Source: an uncultured Prevotella sp. | Lineage (GTDB): Bacteria > Bacteroidota > Bacteroidia > Bacteroidales > Bacteroidaceae | NCBI GenBank assembly: GCA_900314995.1 | Contig: OMXK01000045.1 | Location: 1-52,537, forward strand | Direction of reading: 5' to 3' | Length of the DNA stretch: 52,537 nucleotides | Part shown: piece by piece, positions 52,363 to 52,537 of the stretch | Numbering within the stretch: the stretch's first letter is position 1 | Layout of the letters: each line of letters begins with the position of its first letter | Program-made: the position numbers and the translations under genes | The notes under the pieces: generated by a model | What the model saw: only the letters and a program-made list of their open reading frames with translations | Told to the model about the DNA's origin: nothing | Database searches by the model: none

Positions 52363-52373
52363 TTCTTTCCATA

Positions 52374-52388
52374 GGCATGTACTTTGCT
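52374..52388 (+). promoter_or_regulatory. Sigma-54-type promoter of the Hsp20 gene
   Basis: GGCATGTACTTTGCT has GG (52374-52375) and GC (52386-52387) with exactly 10 bases between, and the strong TTGCT -12 half. The -24 half (AGGCAT) is a partial match to TGGCAC. Start would be near 52399, about 76 bases before the ATG. Confidence 0.6.
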
Positions 52389-52474
52389 TATCTGTTAGTG
52401 AGAGCCGAAGCAAACAAGCAGAGGCGATCAGAACAAACAAGTTAAACTAAAAGTATAATTAGGAGGTATTGATT

Positions 52475-52537
52475 ATGTTGAACGGATTAATGAAAAGCAA
52501 CGGTTGGTTCCCAACAATGTTTGATGATTTCTTTAAC
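52475..52537 (+). CDS. Small heat-shock protein (Hsp20), N-terminal fragment (runs off the right edge)
   Basis: The visible 21 codons read MLNGLMKSNGWFPTMFDDFF and N, the usual N-terminal arm of Bacteroidales Hsp20/alpha-crystallin chaperones (W-x-P-x-x-F-x-D-F-F). An unusually good ribosome site, AGGAGG at 52461-52466, precedes the ATG by 8 bases. The crystallin domain lies outside the window. Control appears to be through a sigma-54-type promoter and an upstream dyad. Confidence 0.7.
   Translation, partial: MLNGLMKSNGWFPTMFDDFFN

Noticed and set aside
52354-52370. Sigma-54 promoter using TGGCACG at 52354-52360
   Set aside because: The -24 half is excellent, but there is no GC ten bases after the GG; the GG-N10-GC at 52374-52387 fits better.

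Overview
The window looks like the chromosome of a Bacteroidales bacterium, most likely Prevotellaceae (Prevotella in the broad sense). The basis is repeated Bacteroidetes-type promoters (-7 box TAnnTTTG, often with a TTTG-like -33 box about 19-20 bp upstream), few Shine-Dalgarno sites, and family markers such as DUF5686, DUF4248, the HU-like/BT4734-like/DUF3987 gene set and UxaA/UxaB/UxuA. No rRNA, tRNA or CRISPR array was seen.

Layout. 1-7.8 kb: the edge of an AbiEi-like antitoxin gene, an AzlC/AzlD amino-acid exporter pair, then a leftward block of a C69 dipeptidase, an M23 peptidase, NadC, a small outer-membrane barrel and a CstA-type peptide transporter. 7.8-13.9 kb: a GHL10-type glycosidase and hexuronate catabolism genes (uxuA, a fructuronate reductase-like gene, and a tagaturonate reductase gene broken by a frameshift). 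13.9-24.7 kb: a tight repair block, uvrA - DUF5686 - addA - addB. 24.7-36.9 kb: an SLC13 permease, a thioredoxin-esterase fusion, two HAD phosphatases, ZIP and CDF metal transporters, msrA, uxaA, a flavin-binding protein, a lipoprotein and an MBL-fold enzyme. 36.9-39.9 kb: pdxT-pdxS with an adjacent ThiD-like/AraC gene that is frameshifted here.

40.3-49.8 kb is an accessory island. An HU-like gene, a DUF4248 gene, a BT4734-like primase-type gene and a DUF3987 ATPase look like the host element. Inside it sits a single-chain MmeI-like (Type IIL) restriction-modification enzyme and, 4 bases downstream, an AT-rich gene for a 564-residue protein of unknown function. Two identical 21-bp repeats in direct orientation bracket the segment, a third copy is inverted, and twin palindromes precede the primase-type operon. 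This is the best candidate here for an undescribed system.

49.8-52.5 kb: a decayed flavin reductase gene, a flavodoxin-like oxidoreductase, an MmcQ/YjbR protein, a DUF4112 protein, a decayed aldo/keto reductase and the start of an Hsp20 gene behind a good sigma-54-type promoter.

A recurring theme is decay by deletion: several genes keep a promoter or first codons and the last codons but have lost the middle (1365-1470, 39948-40087, 50088-50445, 51953-52206), and two larger genes are frameshifted (12487-13916, 38456-39329). Whether this is genuine gene loss or partly an assembly effect cannot be settled from the sequence alone.
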